From Anaspis maculata (Eukaryota > Arthropoda > Insecta > Coleoptera > Scraptiidae): a stretch of 64,000 nucleotides of DNA. The notes beneath the pieces are model-generated. The model did not search any database. It saw only the letters and a program-made list of their open reading frames with translations, and was not told the origin of the DNA. This document shows, in pieces, positions 43,717-56,652 of the stretch. Every line of letters starts with the position of its first letter. The first letter of the stretch is position 1. The stretch is from contig OX421964.1 in NCBI GenBank assembly GCA_949128115.1, positions 35,208,177-35,272,176 on the forward strand, in the 5' to 3' direction. The translations under genes were made by a program, and so were the position numbers.

Positions 43717-46189
43717 ATGGGTATACATAAACAAACAACACCTCTTCGACCGCCAGATACAAAACGAGTCCCCCTGCATTTCTTGCGCGAGGTGCTTAGC
43801 TCCCCGGCACAAAGACATGAAATTCCCTTTCTCCCCTTGACCCACGACCAGGCTATGAACCCCACAAATATCGTCGCATTGCAATAATTCGAACATATAC
43901 AAGTTTTTAAAGCTATCGACGGGGCGCTAATAGCTAAAATACATGCTTAAATATTAAAATAAAATAAAGCAAAACCCTACAATGTATGCGTAGAGCAGCG
44001 TAGAGCGTAGAGGACTTTTTCCAAACGTGCCGACACCGCACAACTAAACTAGGTCACCAAAGAAAATGACTTATTTCGAGGGCTTATAACTCTTGACCTA
44101 TACTTCTGATTCTAGAAATTCTTCTTCTGTTTGATTCCTTAACGTCTCAACAATGAAATAGTATTTTTCGATACAAGAGCGCGTTTTCAGGCCCGAAACC
44201 TTGTTTGCCATCATGAGGCGTAGCCGAATGCTGCAAAAGAGGCTGAGGGCCTGAAAAAGCCCAGCGCTTGTGTGTCGATTAACGTTTCTTGTATTCGTCG
44301 CTTGAACTGAGTAAAAACTCGAATTTCTTGTAAATTTTGACACTACATACTTTGACAAACGTCAAACTAGATACATAAACTGCAAAACTTATATTTTTGG
44401 TTATGTATTACTTTGCGCGTTATGTATCAATGAAACGATTACGAGAAATGACTTTTGAATTAGCCCTATTCTCCCGGAAGCTAGGGTAGTTTTAAGTCTA
44501 TAAAAAAAGTTGGGTGGGCCACTTCAATGATTGAATAGTTTTACAAGGACAATATTCCTGAAACTCCATCACAGTTCGAGTTCCCACTGGGAAGAGAAAA
44601 AGACACATTCACTGGTAAAATTACGATGTTAAAATGGAGCTTTGTTCCTGAGGGGCGTTCTGGTGATCTGTCAGTGACACCAATTTAATTTTCTTGAAAT
44701 TGAAAGCTGCAGCTGCTGTTCATAAAAGGAGCTATGCATTTTGTTGGTAACTGCAATTCAGGTACGTATGCAGTTTGAGAGCATAGCTGAAGTCTTGAAG
44801 CGAAATTCAAGGAACGCGTCACAGACATGCTCTTCGTCCCGTTTTTCTGAATTTATATTGTGCTACTGCTAATTTCTATATTGAGTCGCAGTATTATTTA
44901 TTTCTTTTTCTCTTGCGGACGAGGGAACATCCGCTCGTGCTGGGCTGCCGGCGTGTGAGAACTGAGGAGAACCGCGCGGATTTGAAATGAGCAAGTTAGG
45001 GCGCGCCTCTGCCACTTAGGCTTAGGGACGAAGATGGATGAGGACGTATCTTTAAGCCAACAATATGGACAGCTGAATTGAAAGCACCACTGCCATCCGC
45101 AGAAACAACTCGCGCCAGAAATAAATCTAGCTTTCCACTGAAATGAACCTGGAAGGAGATCTTCTTGTCTCAAATCACCGGGAAAAAGGCAATATGTATC
45201 GAGAGAGAGAAATACTAGACAGAGAGTTCCGCGTGCGAAAATTCGATTTATGAGGATATCGCGTCGCATCCGAAAATACTTGCGTCCGTAGTCATGGGGG
45301 TTCGTATATTATGTTCTTGGGTTTTCGAGAGCCTACTACAACACCAGTGTTAGCCCCTTCCGCTTCCGCGCCTTGTACAACTTTCTGGTATAATTGGGTG
45401 GACAAGTCTTTAGAGCAGTTCTCGAGTCATTAATCTTAATGAATGATGGACTCTGGTCGGGACGGCGAGTCGACCAAAAAACAACCACGAATTATTATTA
45501 ATCCCGGCATTAGTTGGACCGCGCCTGATGGTGGGTAATTAAAGCGTCGGCATCAATTAAACACCTTCCCTTCAAGCTCACCTTTGTTGCAGACCTTGCA
45601 AACAAACGGTTTACATTAGTTCATTTTATTCTCGGGCTTTATCCGAGGCTTCGCCTCGAAAAGTCCATGTTGGTACATGAACATAGCCACCACTCGTTCC
45701 GCGGGCGGCATCAAATTAATATCGGGTGTCGTGCTTTCTGAACGTTTGTACAATCCATCTAATAAGCTTTTTTGTCCACAGATACACATCAGATACTTGT
45801 GGCTATTTTTGCAGTTTTTTTTACATTAAAATGCCCTTGAAAATACCAGTACATAATTAGTTGAGAAACTAGTCAAAATCTGGGTCAGTTATTTAATACT
45901 AGCTTTCATCGGCCCGGGCAGAGCAAACAAAGTTATACATCGAGCAGATGATCTCCCTGAAGATTGATTGGCCCCTGAAAATTTTTCATAGATGAACACG
46001 TCTAACAGTAAAAAAATCGTCAAAATTGTCAAAGAGGAAACAAATGTTTACAAGTCAACTTGTTCAAACTTGTTTTTATCCAAATTTAAACAACGTATGC
46101 GAGTTCAGGAGGTTGAATTTAGTCGGAAAAGAGATCAAGCTTGTCGTGATCGGTTCTACATGGCCTGTACTGTTCCCCCTTTCTGACTT
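43717..46189. other. No gene recognised
   Basis: Mixed DNA. 44900-45750 is more GC-rich and looks single copy, with homeodomain-like taatta words around 45490-45560. It could hold conserved regulatory DNA, but I cannot show it. The 123-codon minus-strand frame at 44898-45269 has no recognised domain. Confidence 0.35.
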
Positions 46190-47000
46190 ATATTGAAAGT
46201 TGAACAGAAACACGAATTAACAGCGAACGAAATGATTTTTTTTTCATTAAAATCATCAGCAAAATTCAATATGATCAGATTCTTTTCATAAAACACCCAA
46301 CACAGGACTGAAGAGGAGCAAAATGACACACAATAGACAAAATGAACAAAAACAATTATAAACACAACAACACAATATGTCATACTGTCAGTCAAAGAAA
46401 AAGAGCAGGAGAGTGACGGATTCGGAATAGGGCACTCAGTGGAAGAACCCAGTCAAACAAACCCCTGAGTTAAGCTCAACGAAGAAAACTTTCAAATACG
46501 TGACAGAATGACAAGCAAACTCACTGATAAATTCCAGTATTCAATGTAAGTGAAATTAGTATAAACAAAATCGCAGAAACATCAGTGAACAAAATAATGT
46601 AAAACACATCAGTAAACAATGCATAATAAATCAACAAATCAACAATGCAGATCAAATCATCAACAATGCATAAAAATGCAAAACAAGACAAAATAGGGGT
46701 GGTTAGTAGGATCCTGTAAAACACCTAATTTGAATATCTGACAAACATAGCAGCGAGCATTAAAACAAAAACATGACATAAAAACATGAGAGTCATAAAA
46801 GACGGCGGACAATGACATTAGCATAAAAATCTAAACTACAGTCAAGCAAGTACATGACAAGTGATTACATTACAAGCAAATCACACACAAAATTGATGAA
46901 ATGGCCATAAAAATTTTTACATGAAAATCAGTAAGTTTACAAAATTCGTGAGACAACAAAAATGACATCAAAAATCAGAACGTAAACAGACTCAGACAAA
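46190..47000 (+). repeat. Dispersed AT-rich repeat family X, copy 3
   Basis: Contains acacccaacacaggact, gtcagtcaaagaaaaagag, gagtgacggattcgga and acatcagtaaac words in the same order and orientation as copies 1 and 2. No coding frame. Confidence 0.65.
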
Positions 47001-48081
47001 AAAGTAAATTATTCATGTTCAAATAGAAATCAATGAGTTAGCCCGGACCTGTATTTCCCGTATACGCACCTAAGCTCGAACGTGAAAGAAACAACGAAAT
47101 CCCATACGCGTTATTTTTAGAACCTCCAGTTCTTCGTGCGAGGCGTCAATGATGTCACCATCCGCGAGCCTACGCCAAGTAGGTACCTAACTTGCAGTTG
47201 AACCCTGTAAACCCTTCTTGTAACCCCCCGGCACGGTCGTTTGCAATCACCACCGTCCAAACACAGAGACAACGCAACAAATTCTATATCAAACCAAGGC
47301 CGAAACCCGCGAAAATCCCTCTTTCACAGTCCGTTTCTTTGTTCTCAATTCCCGTAAACTACCTATATTATTTTCAAGATGCCCGTGTTCTCACCGCGTC
47401 CGCGTGTTCTTGTTAGGCGATCTGCATTTCTTACACACTGCGACATCATCCAGAGGAAATAACGCGTAGGTACCGAGTACCTAACATACGTCCAAGATCA
47501 AGAGGGCCGTTGGGCATCCCAGAAAATTAGTAAAACACACGAGACGCGCAGGGAGCCCCCATCCTTGCTTCAAACTAGGCTGTGAAAACCGCGAAAACCC
47601 CTTTTTGGTCCTCTTCTTTGTTCCGTTCCCGGAGACAGGCACAATTGACGCCCGAACAGGAAGATGCGATTTGGGGAAACGAAAATTGAATCACCTAAAA
47701 ACTAATGCAGTCACACCAGAAGCGTTTGGGAATTATGTTAGTGAATAAATAAAAAATTACCCACCTCTGAAAGCCAATCTTGACGGACGTCGTCGTGCAC
47801 ATCTCGTTTCGACCAAGCACGACACAAGAATCCCCCTTGACCCGCGAGAGCCCGAATTCCTGCCGCGCTTACATTTAGATCCTAATATAGAAATATTTCA
47901 CTCGCGTTGAAGTATTAGAGTTTCAAGTTTGTGAAAAGTCGCTGAAAATGCGTTCCATCACAGGCCAAAAAAAAAAAAGGACCACCTAGCAGAGCTTCGC
48001 CCCCCACGACCCCCCCTCAACAATGGTCGGCACTTTTTGTGCCAAAATGGTATCAACGGGATATGATTCGTCGAATTATAT
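47001..48081. other. No gene recognised
   Basis: Single-copy-looking DNA with a poly(A) run at about 47970-47979. The 74-codon frame at 47192-47416 has no domain. Confidence 0.35.
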
Positions 48082-49536
48082 AGTTGCAGCGGTACGCTTT
48101 TTGATTCTGCATTTTGTCATACTGCAATGAGATTTGGCATATGCAAACTACATAAAATTTCAAATGATTTGACCCGCAGCACTCAAAAATTTGTTCATTA
48201 GGGGGCGACTGGGGGCCCCTCAAAATTTCAAGATGTCTGAATTTTTCCCATGCGCCATTCAGTACCGCCCTATCTACCGTACAGAACTTAAACAACTTTG
48301 TTCTTGACCATCATAACATTTTTCGTCATGTCAATTCCATTCTTCTTATAGAAAAAAAATAATTTCTTTGCCTGGTCAACAAATTGAAAAATAATTTTTT
48401 TTTGGACCACCAATAGATTGTTGAGTAGTTTTTGTGCGATCATCGATGAATCCGCATCCCCTTGATTCATTTATAAAAAGAAAACTTTTGCAGTGCTATT
48501 TTTCAACAAAGGAGTGACTTCAACTTACCATTATTTTCAACATTACCTTTTTCAATGTTTTATCTCGGTAAGTATGATTATTGTTACACTAATATACAGC
48601 TTGAAGTTCTCTTCAACGATGTGGATGATGAAACTGCCTCAGATTCCACCTGGAAGCCGTACATAATAATTTTTCTGCAAGGCCGTCAAATTTGGCATTT
48701 TTTATTTTCTAGCGGGAGCGGCCAAAATGTCAATACACACCACTCCGCCCAAGAGCATTGGTTTGCTCCAGCGGAAAACGATATTCATGCCTAACCATTT
48801 TGCACTTTGTGATACTGAAATGAGAGTTGGTGCGAAAGTACCGCAACCGGTGCTCTTGGGCGGAGTGGTGTGTATTGACATTTTGGCCGCTCCCGGTAGA
48901 AAATCAAAAATGACAAATTTGACGGCCTTGCAGAAAAATTGATATTGCCGGCTTCCAGGTGGAATCTGAGGCCGTTTCATCATCCAAACCGTTGAAGGAA
49001 ACTTCAAGCTATATATTAGTACAATAATAATCATATTTTCAGGGATAAAGCATTGAAATAGGTAATGTTGAAAATAATGATAAGTTGAGGTCACCCCTTC
49101 GTTAAAGAATAGAACAGCAATACTTTTGTTTTCATAAATGAATCAAGGGGATGCGGATTTATCGATGATCACACAAAAACGACTCAACAATCTATTTGTG
49201 GTCCAAAAATATATATATTTCTCGACTTGTTGACCAGACAAAGAAATAATTTTTTTCTGTAAGAAGAATGGAATTGACATGACGAAAAATGTTATGATGG
49301 TCAAGAGCAAAGTTGTTTAGGTCCTGTACGGTAGATAGGGCGGTACTGAATGGTGCATGGTAAAAACACTGACATCTTGAAATTTGGAGGGACCCCCAGT
49401 CGCCCCCTAATGGACAAATTTTTGAGTGCTGCGGGTCAAATCACTTGAAATTCTACGTAGTGGGCATATGCCAAATTTCATTGCAGTATCACAAAATGCA
49501 GAATCAGGGTCATTTTGCTAGCGTACCGCTGCAACT
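48082..49536. mobile_element. Palindromic element F4
   Basis: The 1455-bp inverted repeat runs AGTTGCAGCGGTACGCT to its complement at 49520-49536. Arms of about 700 bp share cccgcagcactcaaaaatttg, agggggcgactgggggcc and ggtagatagggcggtactgaa segments. The central 200 bp (about 48720-48890) is itself a tight pair of cactccgcccaagagc and gctcttgggcggagtg. No gene. Older relatives lie at 20150-20690. Confidence 0.8.
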
Positions 49537-51299
49537 GATAACGTATTTGCTTCCAATGGATTGACGGGTTCCATCCCCTCCATTCTAAGTTGCAATTTTT
49601 CACCACTCCTGCTCCTCCAACAACTCAAAACCGCCTGGTGCGATTTTTGGCGATTTTGGATTTTTTGTAGAGCACTCAATTCTGAACAGAATATCCAATT
49701 TTCAGGACGCCCATATTTTTTCCGAGGTTGAAATCTATCAATCTATCTTTCTTGTACTAGAAGTCGTGAGTCGTAGGACTGTCGGGGGAGCCAGATTATG
49801 CCAAAATACGACGACCAACCGTCTCTTGAAGTACCTAATGCTTCCGAGGTTCCAGAATGGATAATCACCAGGTCTGAGAAGGAGTTTTAGTTCGCAGTGA
49901 CGCGACCATCCAGCATCCTCTTGAAAAAAGCTAAAGGTACCTTCTTGGAGCAATTTGGCATCTCGCAAGCGCACTTTTTTTATGAAAGAAATCGGCTTCT
50001 CACCCATATAGCTACCAGGTTGCAAGTAACTCGAAAAAGCCGCAGGTGGGCCGGTGAGTCGACTGGTCACAGAATTGGATGTCGTAAACTCGGTCGTGAG
50101 GGATAAATTGCTCTGTAGTTAAGTTCATGAGCCGTATTCATATTAGGGGTCTAAGACTGAGATGGACGCAGAATAAGGAAATGCTTAAAACGATCTATGG
50201 GTACGGCTCAATGTGTTGATTCTTGTTGACGGCTAAGTAAACTTTCTATCGGTAGCGGCAATTGCCGTAGGAGGCTCGAAGTCTTCGTGCTGGAGTCAAG
50301 TCGTTGAGAAATATCAATAAGCTCTCAGTCGCAACCCTTCCAACTTCGCGCGGAACTTTTCCCAACTCATACCAGAGAGTCATGGGTGTTGATGGGTGGT
50401 GGAAGTATGAGTGCCAGCTTTCCTGGAGCCTGTAAGGCATGTATGTAAATTGGATGGGATAGGAGGACTGGATGAGGCAGGATGATGGAAACGGAACGCA
50501 CCCTTATGACGTATGCAGCGGAATGGCTTCCCCGTTCCTGCTTAACATTTCGTGACCTCCTTCCTCGACACGGGCTAAAGATTGAATTGGAATTTCAATA
50601 ACAAGAAGTTAAGAGGCGTGTGCCCGGAATGCTCGTGGCTTGATCAATATGGCAAGACATATACGGCTCCCCTCCACGGCTCACGTACGCTTTCTCCGTC
50701 CTTAAATATTTGTATTCTGCACCCCTAATTCGATTTGTCAACCCAACAATTAGCCTGCGTTCTCGCGCACACACACACATACCTGTTCACATTCTCCTTT
50801 TCCCTTTCCTCACTAGAAGAGAGGCGCCTTCGCGAATCTCTACTCATCCAATGCCGGGGAAATTTAGTTATATAAAAATTTGCTATTCATTTTGTTGCAC
50901 ACAGAACACAAGTACCTATAATACGAATATTTAGTTTATTTGGTATACTTAGTTATGTTTTCAGTTCAAGGGATGAATAACGCTTTGCCTGTAGAAAAAT
51001 ACTTCTGCCTCCAAACAAGAGCGCCTTGTCTCTTATTTTGCATAATTGCTCGAAAGCATTTGAGTACCTAAGTGGGGTCGGTACAGTATTTTACGCTGCA
51101 TTTTTTAGAAGTGCAATGCCCTTTGGCACACATGTTCTTAGAACCTGTCTGAATTATTTTGTCCATCGTCGCAAGCAAAATTTCAGTCAAGATAATGCAT
51201 ACATTGCAATCATTTTCGTTCCAAATAAATATATGTAGTTTTGAATAGTATTTTCACATACCTTCCACCCCGAGTTCCACCCTTAATTATGTTATTTTG
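49537..51299. other. No gene recognised
   Basis: Mixed DNA. An (AC)n tract sits near 50770. Short frames at 49738-50106 on both strands overlap one another and have no recognised domain. Confidence 0.35.
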
Positions 51300-52053
51300 A
51301 ATGGGGTACTTGCCAATGAAACAGATTTGACTGGAAATACTTTCAATCATCAACAAGAGTAATAAATAGTATTTCTTGAAAATTTCCGGGAAATACATAC
51401 ATCCATTGGTTAAAAGGATTTTTTTTCGATTTTTCTTTCAAAAGGTTGGTAACAGTAGGGAAACTTTAGTGAAATTTTTATGGCTGTATTTTTCAAATAT
51501 TGTGAAGCCACTCCAACAGTTTTTTGAGTTTTCTACCCAACAGTGCTGTTTGTTTAGTTTTTAGTATATTTGTGACGTCACAAATATATTTTCAAAACAG
51601 GCACACAACTTTGGGATGTTGTTCAGGGATGGTTAATTAACATTTTCGCAAGTTTTGGACCTCGAGGACCCTGTGCAAAAAGAGGAGGGGGGAAAATACT
51701 ACCAAATTTTCGACCTTCCTTCGGTTTTTCCTCGATAACGTTCTTCACTCGCGTCCTACGGCAAAGCATCGTGATATTTTTTTTGTAGAGCGTTAAATTT
51801 ACTACAATTTTGTTCTCACAAACATGTTTGTATGCTGATTCGTTACCGAGATACCGCGCTTCAAAAAAAAGATCATTTTTAAAATTTCGCAAAATATCCA
51901 GAATTTCACCTTATTTCTTCTGTTACACCCGAATTATGATGGAATGTTGTTGTGATTATGGCTCCTGGTCACAATGATCAACTTTGGACGGAGGATACTT
52001 GTGACATGAAGTGGTGTGGAACAAAACTCCCACAACCACATTCGAGATGCTGT

Positions 52054-53960
52054 CACAGAATAGCTATATACAGAAGCGTGACTAGAAAAGGGTATCAAAA
52101 ATTAGAGTGAGATAGAAAAAAATACCAGAAGGCGGTCCTTGAGTGCTACTCGGCAGTATTCGGTATAGTTTCGTTACCTTCCGTGTTATGCGGGCAATCC
52201 TATTGGGCACTGAGCGAGAGATGGGCACAGCGATGAGGACGCGCGAAGCGTTTGAAATGGCCGAGTAGACTGGGAATATTTGGCATTTGATTTTTCATGT
52301 CACTCTGACATTTCGATTTTCGAAAGCATTTTCTTCGGCATTTTCAAAACATTTCCACCATGAACGACGCAGAACAGGTGAAGCTGGAAAGCAAATGGGG
52401 CTTTGCAGGTTCGTACAAAGATTTCGGCTACAGATTCTATTCTGAAAGTGACAGTGAAGACTGAGAGCCTTCATCGCCGGTTCTTTCGATTTCCGAAAAT
52501 GTAAGTACCTACATACATACACAATTGTACAGTTTCTACATTCGTATTATTTCACCAAAAATTCACATTAATTCTGCTTCTTGGCGTGTGTTATGTTATC
52601 TTGCACGTATTTGATTTATTTTTGCTTCAGGTGTAAAATTTGAATCGAGAACAATGGTCGTGATGGACTTCATTTCAATGGATGGACTTCGATGGATTTC
52701 ATTGGCAAGATAAACCAACATCCATCTACAAGCAGTGGTTGTTTCACAAATGTTTCCGACGAAGGATCGAGTTCTTTTGGAGACATAATATGTGACCACT
52801 GACCAGCCAGCAGTTGAAAAAACCTAAAATACTGCAGAATATTTGAGGTAGGTACCTAATCAAAGATGAAATAAGAATTTTTCATATAGCAATAAAAATG
52901 TTTCAGTTTCTGAGATGATCAGTGACTTAGATGGACAGAGAGAAAAGCCGTCGCAGATGTCTCCAGCTCAAACTCAGACTTCCGAAACAAGAGAGTCTTC
53001 AGCTCAGACTCAAACTCCTCGAAGCTTTGAGGCAGAACTCATCAAGAAAAGTCACGCTGTTGGAAAAAAATGTCCATCTCCAAAAAGAAAATGCGGCTTT
53101 GAAGAAAAAGATTGACGAGAATTTTAGGAAAAGTAGTCAAGATTCGGACATGAATCCAGTTTCAATTTTTGTGTTACAAACTTTTAAATCCCGAATTATC
53201 CAAGCTAGCCGAAGTGCAATAAGCCAATCCATTGAAAAGAAATTGCCATGGCTGACGTTAGTTTGATGAATTCAAAAAGTTTGCTTTGTTATTATATTTT
53301 TTGGGCCCCAAATGTTACAAGCTCTTAAAAAAAGCACTTGTTCTGCCATCAAAGACTGTTTTAGAAAAATATGTCAGACAGGTTCATATGGTTTTCCACT
53401 GGAGTTGATGAAAATTTCTTCGCCTTTTTGTAACTGAAAGTCGACAAAATGGACATAGCAGACACAGCTTGCACACTTTTTTGTATTATACTGTTAATTG
53501 GTCTTTATTATAATAAACCATTCTACACTTGTTCCTTTACTTTTTTAATTACACCTACTTACGGCTGTGATGAAAAAAAAATTCGCACGGCTTCTTTGAA
53601 AAATTAGCTGAACTCACTTTCGATACATAATAACTTTTTTGATGCACTTCCAATGGAGATTATTGGGGCAGAAACAGTCTAGAATACCCCAATCAAAGGT
53701 AATTTCCATTGAAACTGGTTTAAAAAGCAAAAAGTGACATTCAATCAATGAAAAAAAGAAAAGAACCAACTGTGAGACCTTCAGCAAAGAAAAGGGAATG
53801 ATGAATAATAAATAATTCACCCCACTTCTCATTCTGCTGCATTTTTTTACGCCCACCTCTACGAAAATTTACCAACAAAATGGCGCAAGGTCACCGGTAA
53901 CCAAGGCAAAAGATCAAAGGGACCGCCACGAGTGATGCTTCTGTATATAGCTATTCTGTG
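52054..53960. mobile_element. P/hAT-like DNA transposon remnant inserted in the gene fragment
   Basis: Terminal inverted repeats of about 29 bp (CACAGAATAGCTATATACAG and on, mirrored at 53932-53960 with two changes) bound 1907 bp. ATGCTGT follows on both sides (52047-52053, 53961-53967), extendable to 8 bp if the right end is counted one base shorter. Eight-base duplications suit hAT or P elements. Inside are a 34-codon frame at 52360-52464, a possible splice donor at 52500, a coiled-coil segment (LLEKNVHLQKENAALKKKI, about 53055-53125), and a later LVLPSKTVLEKYV stretch (about 53330) like the post-coiled-coil part of THAP/P-type transposases. No THAP zinc finger or catalytic core is visible, so it is non-autonomous. 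Confidence 0.6.
52360..52464 (+). CDS. Small 34-codon frame inside the P/hAT-like element
   Basis: ATG in good context (ccaccATGa) followed by an acidic-tailed peptide (ends SESDSED) and a stop. A GTAAGT donor-like site lies 36 nt after the stop, so it may be the first exon of a spliced transposase. No family recognised. Confidence 0.3.
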   Translation: MNDAEQVKLESKWGFAGSYKDFGYRFYSESDSED

Positions 53961-55448
53961 ATGCTGTGATCTACGTACCTACATCAACTATGTGCAGAGA
54001 GACTTTGGGAGCAATGTGACTGTTGTATTTGGATGGATGAGGATACCCCACTAATGCTGGGCTACTAAAGCACCAAAGCTGTAGAACGAGCTCGCCGTTT
54101 TTCATTACAATCAGCAGTCGTGTTCTTCTTATCTACCATGATGACTATAGGACAAGAAAAGTTCATGGCAAACGATCACAATTAGAACGCATTAATTTCG
54201 ATGTTAATGTTGATGACACGAATGGCGGATGCTAGTATCAAAGTGAGGCAGGCATATGAGGGTACCAACGTGATGATCTCCAACACCGCCATATCCAAGG
54301 CCAGCGAATTCGACAGCGTCATCATTACTGCTGAAGATATGGACATACTTATTCTGTTATTGACAGCATTAGGTACGTCCACAAAGGACATCTATCTTCA
54401 GAAAAGTGGAAGAGGCAGTGGTCCCAATGTCCTCTACTCGGCAAGTTCTTGCTCCTTCCCCCGTAAGTACATACTTTTTCTCTACGTAGTGAGTGGTTGT
54501 GATACCATGTCAGCACCGTATGGATTGGGGAAGAAGAAAATTTGCAGCACCACATGAAGAATATCTCCCTCTCTGCAGCAGCGGCTCGGTTTCTCACACC
54601 AAACGGCTGTCCTCAGCAGATCAACGACTTTGGAGGAAAGCTCCTGGTAACAGTTTATGTTTACAGTTTACAACCTCGACGACTTACGGTACCGATTATT
54701 AACACGATCAGTGACGAAAACTAAATTGCAACTAGAGCCCGCCTACCACCAACAAGGGACGCTGCCAAGTACCACTCCCTCTGCACTTACCAGCAAGTAC
54801 AGGCGTGGTTAGGCAATGAACTTCCACCAGAGATCTTTTACCATCAGTTTGGGGCTGGAGCCTAACCAGGCGAGGGGTACCTACTGCCAATCCCCACAAC
54901 CAGAAATTCTGCGCCGAATGACATCCACCAGATTGTTTACTGCAAGTGCAGAAAGGGGGGGTCCAAAGTTGGTGATTGTAACCAGAAACCATAATTACAA
55001 CAACATTTCATCATAATTCGGGTATAACAGAAGAAATAAGGTGTGATTCTGCATTTTTGCGAAATTTGAAAAATGATCTTTTTTCGAAGCGCCATATCTC
55101 GATAACGAGTTGACATACAAACATGTTCGAAGGGTCAAAATTATAGGAAATTTAACACTCTACAAAAAAGTATCAGGATGCTTTGCCGCAGGACGTCAGG
55201 GAAAAATGTTATTGAGAAAAAACCGAAGGAAGGTCAAAAATTTTGAAGTTTTCCCCCCCTCCTTTTTTCGCACAGGGTCCTCGAGGTCCAAAACTTGGGA
55301 AAATGCCAATTAACCATCTCTGAACAACATTCCAAAGTTTCATTAACTTCAGACCTTTTTCTATCTGAAACTACCTGTCGACTGGACTAATATTTTTACC
55401 CATACTTTCGATTAAGCCAATAAAAAAAAATGGGCAAGTACCCCATTC

Positions 55449-55904
55449 TCACTGGATGTGAGAAATTTACAAACAAAACACATTCAGTAGACAATAAAAA
55501 CCGTCAACAGAGAGGAATATATCTGATTCCTTTTCATTTTTCATTTTTCTTTTGTAGAGTCACTCTTGATCTTGACAGCCCCACTCTTGTCTTGTCTAGA
55601 GATTTCAAGACAAAAGTTTCCAGAGGTCTTGTCTAAGTCTTGACACCTTTTCAAAACAAGAGTCTAGAAAGTCTAACTCTAGACGTCAACACTACTCATA
55701 AATATATTCTTACCTAATAATTAGGAAGTTAGGATTCCTAAACTACGTGAACCCAACTGGCTAAGATCCAGCTGGATTAGGATTATATTAGAATACGGTT
55801 ACGGTTAATATTCCTTCAAGGCTGTTCATAATTTTCGTAAAAATCTAACATGCTCGCAGTGGTGTATAAGTTGTAGAATAAAAATGTTTAAAAATGTCAG
55901 CACC
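55449..55904. other. No gene; tcttgtct-rich patch
   Basis: 55555-55690 is enriched for variants of tcttgtct/gtctag, a simple-sequence patch also seen near 1860. Confidence 0.4.
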
Positions 55905-56502
55905 TATACAGGGTGTTTCGATGACCTTGCATAATACTTCGGGAGGTGATTCCTCTCAAGAAAATAAGTTGAAAAGTAGGAGTAACATTTTACCCTGAAA
56001 TGCTTCCTAAGGGAGTTACAGCCCCTCAAAGGTACGAAAATCAACAAAGTTTTTAATTATTTGCTGAAAAACCGTCGAAGGTGGGAACTTCAAATTTGGT
56101 ATAGAGAAGTTTCTCAACAGTGCAAATGTGCATGCAAAGTTCTAATTGAATCTAACCAGTGGCAGCGAAATTAGAGGTGATTGAGATTATGTTGAAAATT
56201 ATTCATGACACGTCCGTTATTTTTCACTTTTACTTCAGAACGATGCATCCTACGGAAAAAATGCGTGAGTAACAAAAGTTTTGGATTAAACAAATCTATC
56301 TGAAACATCAAATGTGAAGCTCTCACCTTTGACAGTTGTTGGGCAAATAATTAAAAACTTTGTTGCATTTTGTACCTTTAAGGAGCTGTAACTCCCTCAG
56401 GGAGCACTTTGGGAAAAAAATTTACTCTTACTTTTCAACTAATTTTTTTGAGAGGAGTCACCTCCGGAAGTATTATGCAGGGTCACCGAAACACCCTGTA
56501 TA
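55905..56502. mobile_element. MITE with ~190-bp inverted repeats, TATACAGGGTG ends
   Basis: Left TATACAGGGTGTTTCGATGACC pattern is mirrored at 56482-56502. The arms also share gaggtgattcctctc, aacaaagtttttaattatttg and ggagttacagc-type segments. 598 bp in all, without coding capacity. Confidence 0.8.
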
Positions 56503-56652
56503 ATTATAGCCATGGTCATTGGTCACATCCGAAATTCTCTAAAATGATGTAGTATAACTGTCAAATAACTGAGTTTGTTAAACTGACTTATACGACATCA
56601 TTTTATTACTTCATTTTTGAGAATTTCGGATGTGACCATGGCTATAATTATA
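56499..56652. mobile_element. Short MITE with TATAATTATAGCCATGGTCA ends
   Basis: The first 20 bases are the exact complement of 56633-56652. Arms extend through catccgaaattctc. It sits exactly between two CAGGGTG-ended elements and shares its TATA borders with both. Confidence 0.75.

Larger units (their letters stand above)
51984..55000 (+). pseudogene. Broken member of a multicopy invertebrate protein family
   Basis: Plus-strand fragments follow the order of a family I know as multicopy hypothetical proteins in invertebrate genomes. A LDGGYL / HEVVW stretch (51984-52052) is followed, after the inserted element, by INYVQRDFGSNVTVVF (from about 53975), RRFSLQSAVVFFLS, MTIGQEKFMAND, then DSVIITAEDMDILILLL and FLYVVSGCDTMSAPYGLGKKK (54201-54557). 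It continues with ARFLTPNGCPQQI (54542-54724), LPPTRDAAKYHSL / AWLGNELPPE (54740-54860) and a Cys-rich end (YCKCRKGG). Stops and frameshifts separate the blocks. The function of the family is unknown to me; the D..D pattern and GCDT block hint at a nuclease-like fold, which is speculation. Confidence 0.65.
51300..55448. mobile_element. Palindromic element F5 enclosing a gene-family fragment
   Basis: The left ggggtacttgcc (about 51304) and right ggcaagtacccc (about 55433-55444) are the outer matches. Long arm matches follow: 51625-51990 pairs with the complement of 54950-55330, including the ggacctcgaggaccctgtgc, cgaccttccttcggtttt and cataattacaacaac-type segments. The centre carries a broken, plus-strand gene (51984-55000). 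A P/hAT-like element (52054-53960) is inserted in that gene. Left-arm bases 51400-51610 have no partner, so the left arm has gained sequence. Confidence 0.7.

Noticed and set aside
44898..45269. 123-codon minus-strand frame
   Set aside because: No domain. It lies in GC-richer DNA where long chance frames are more common.
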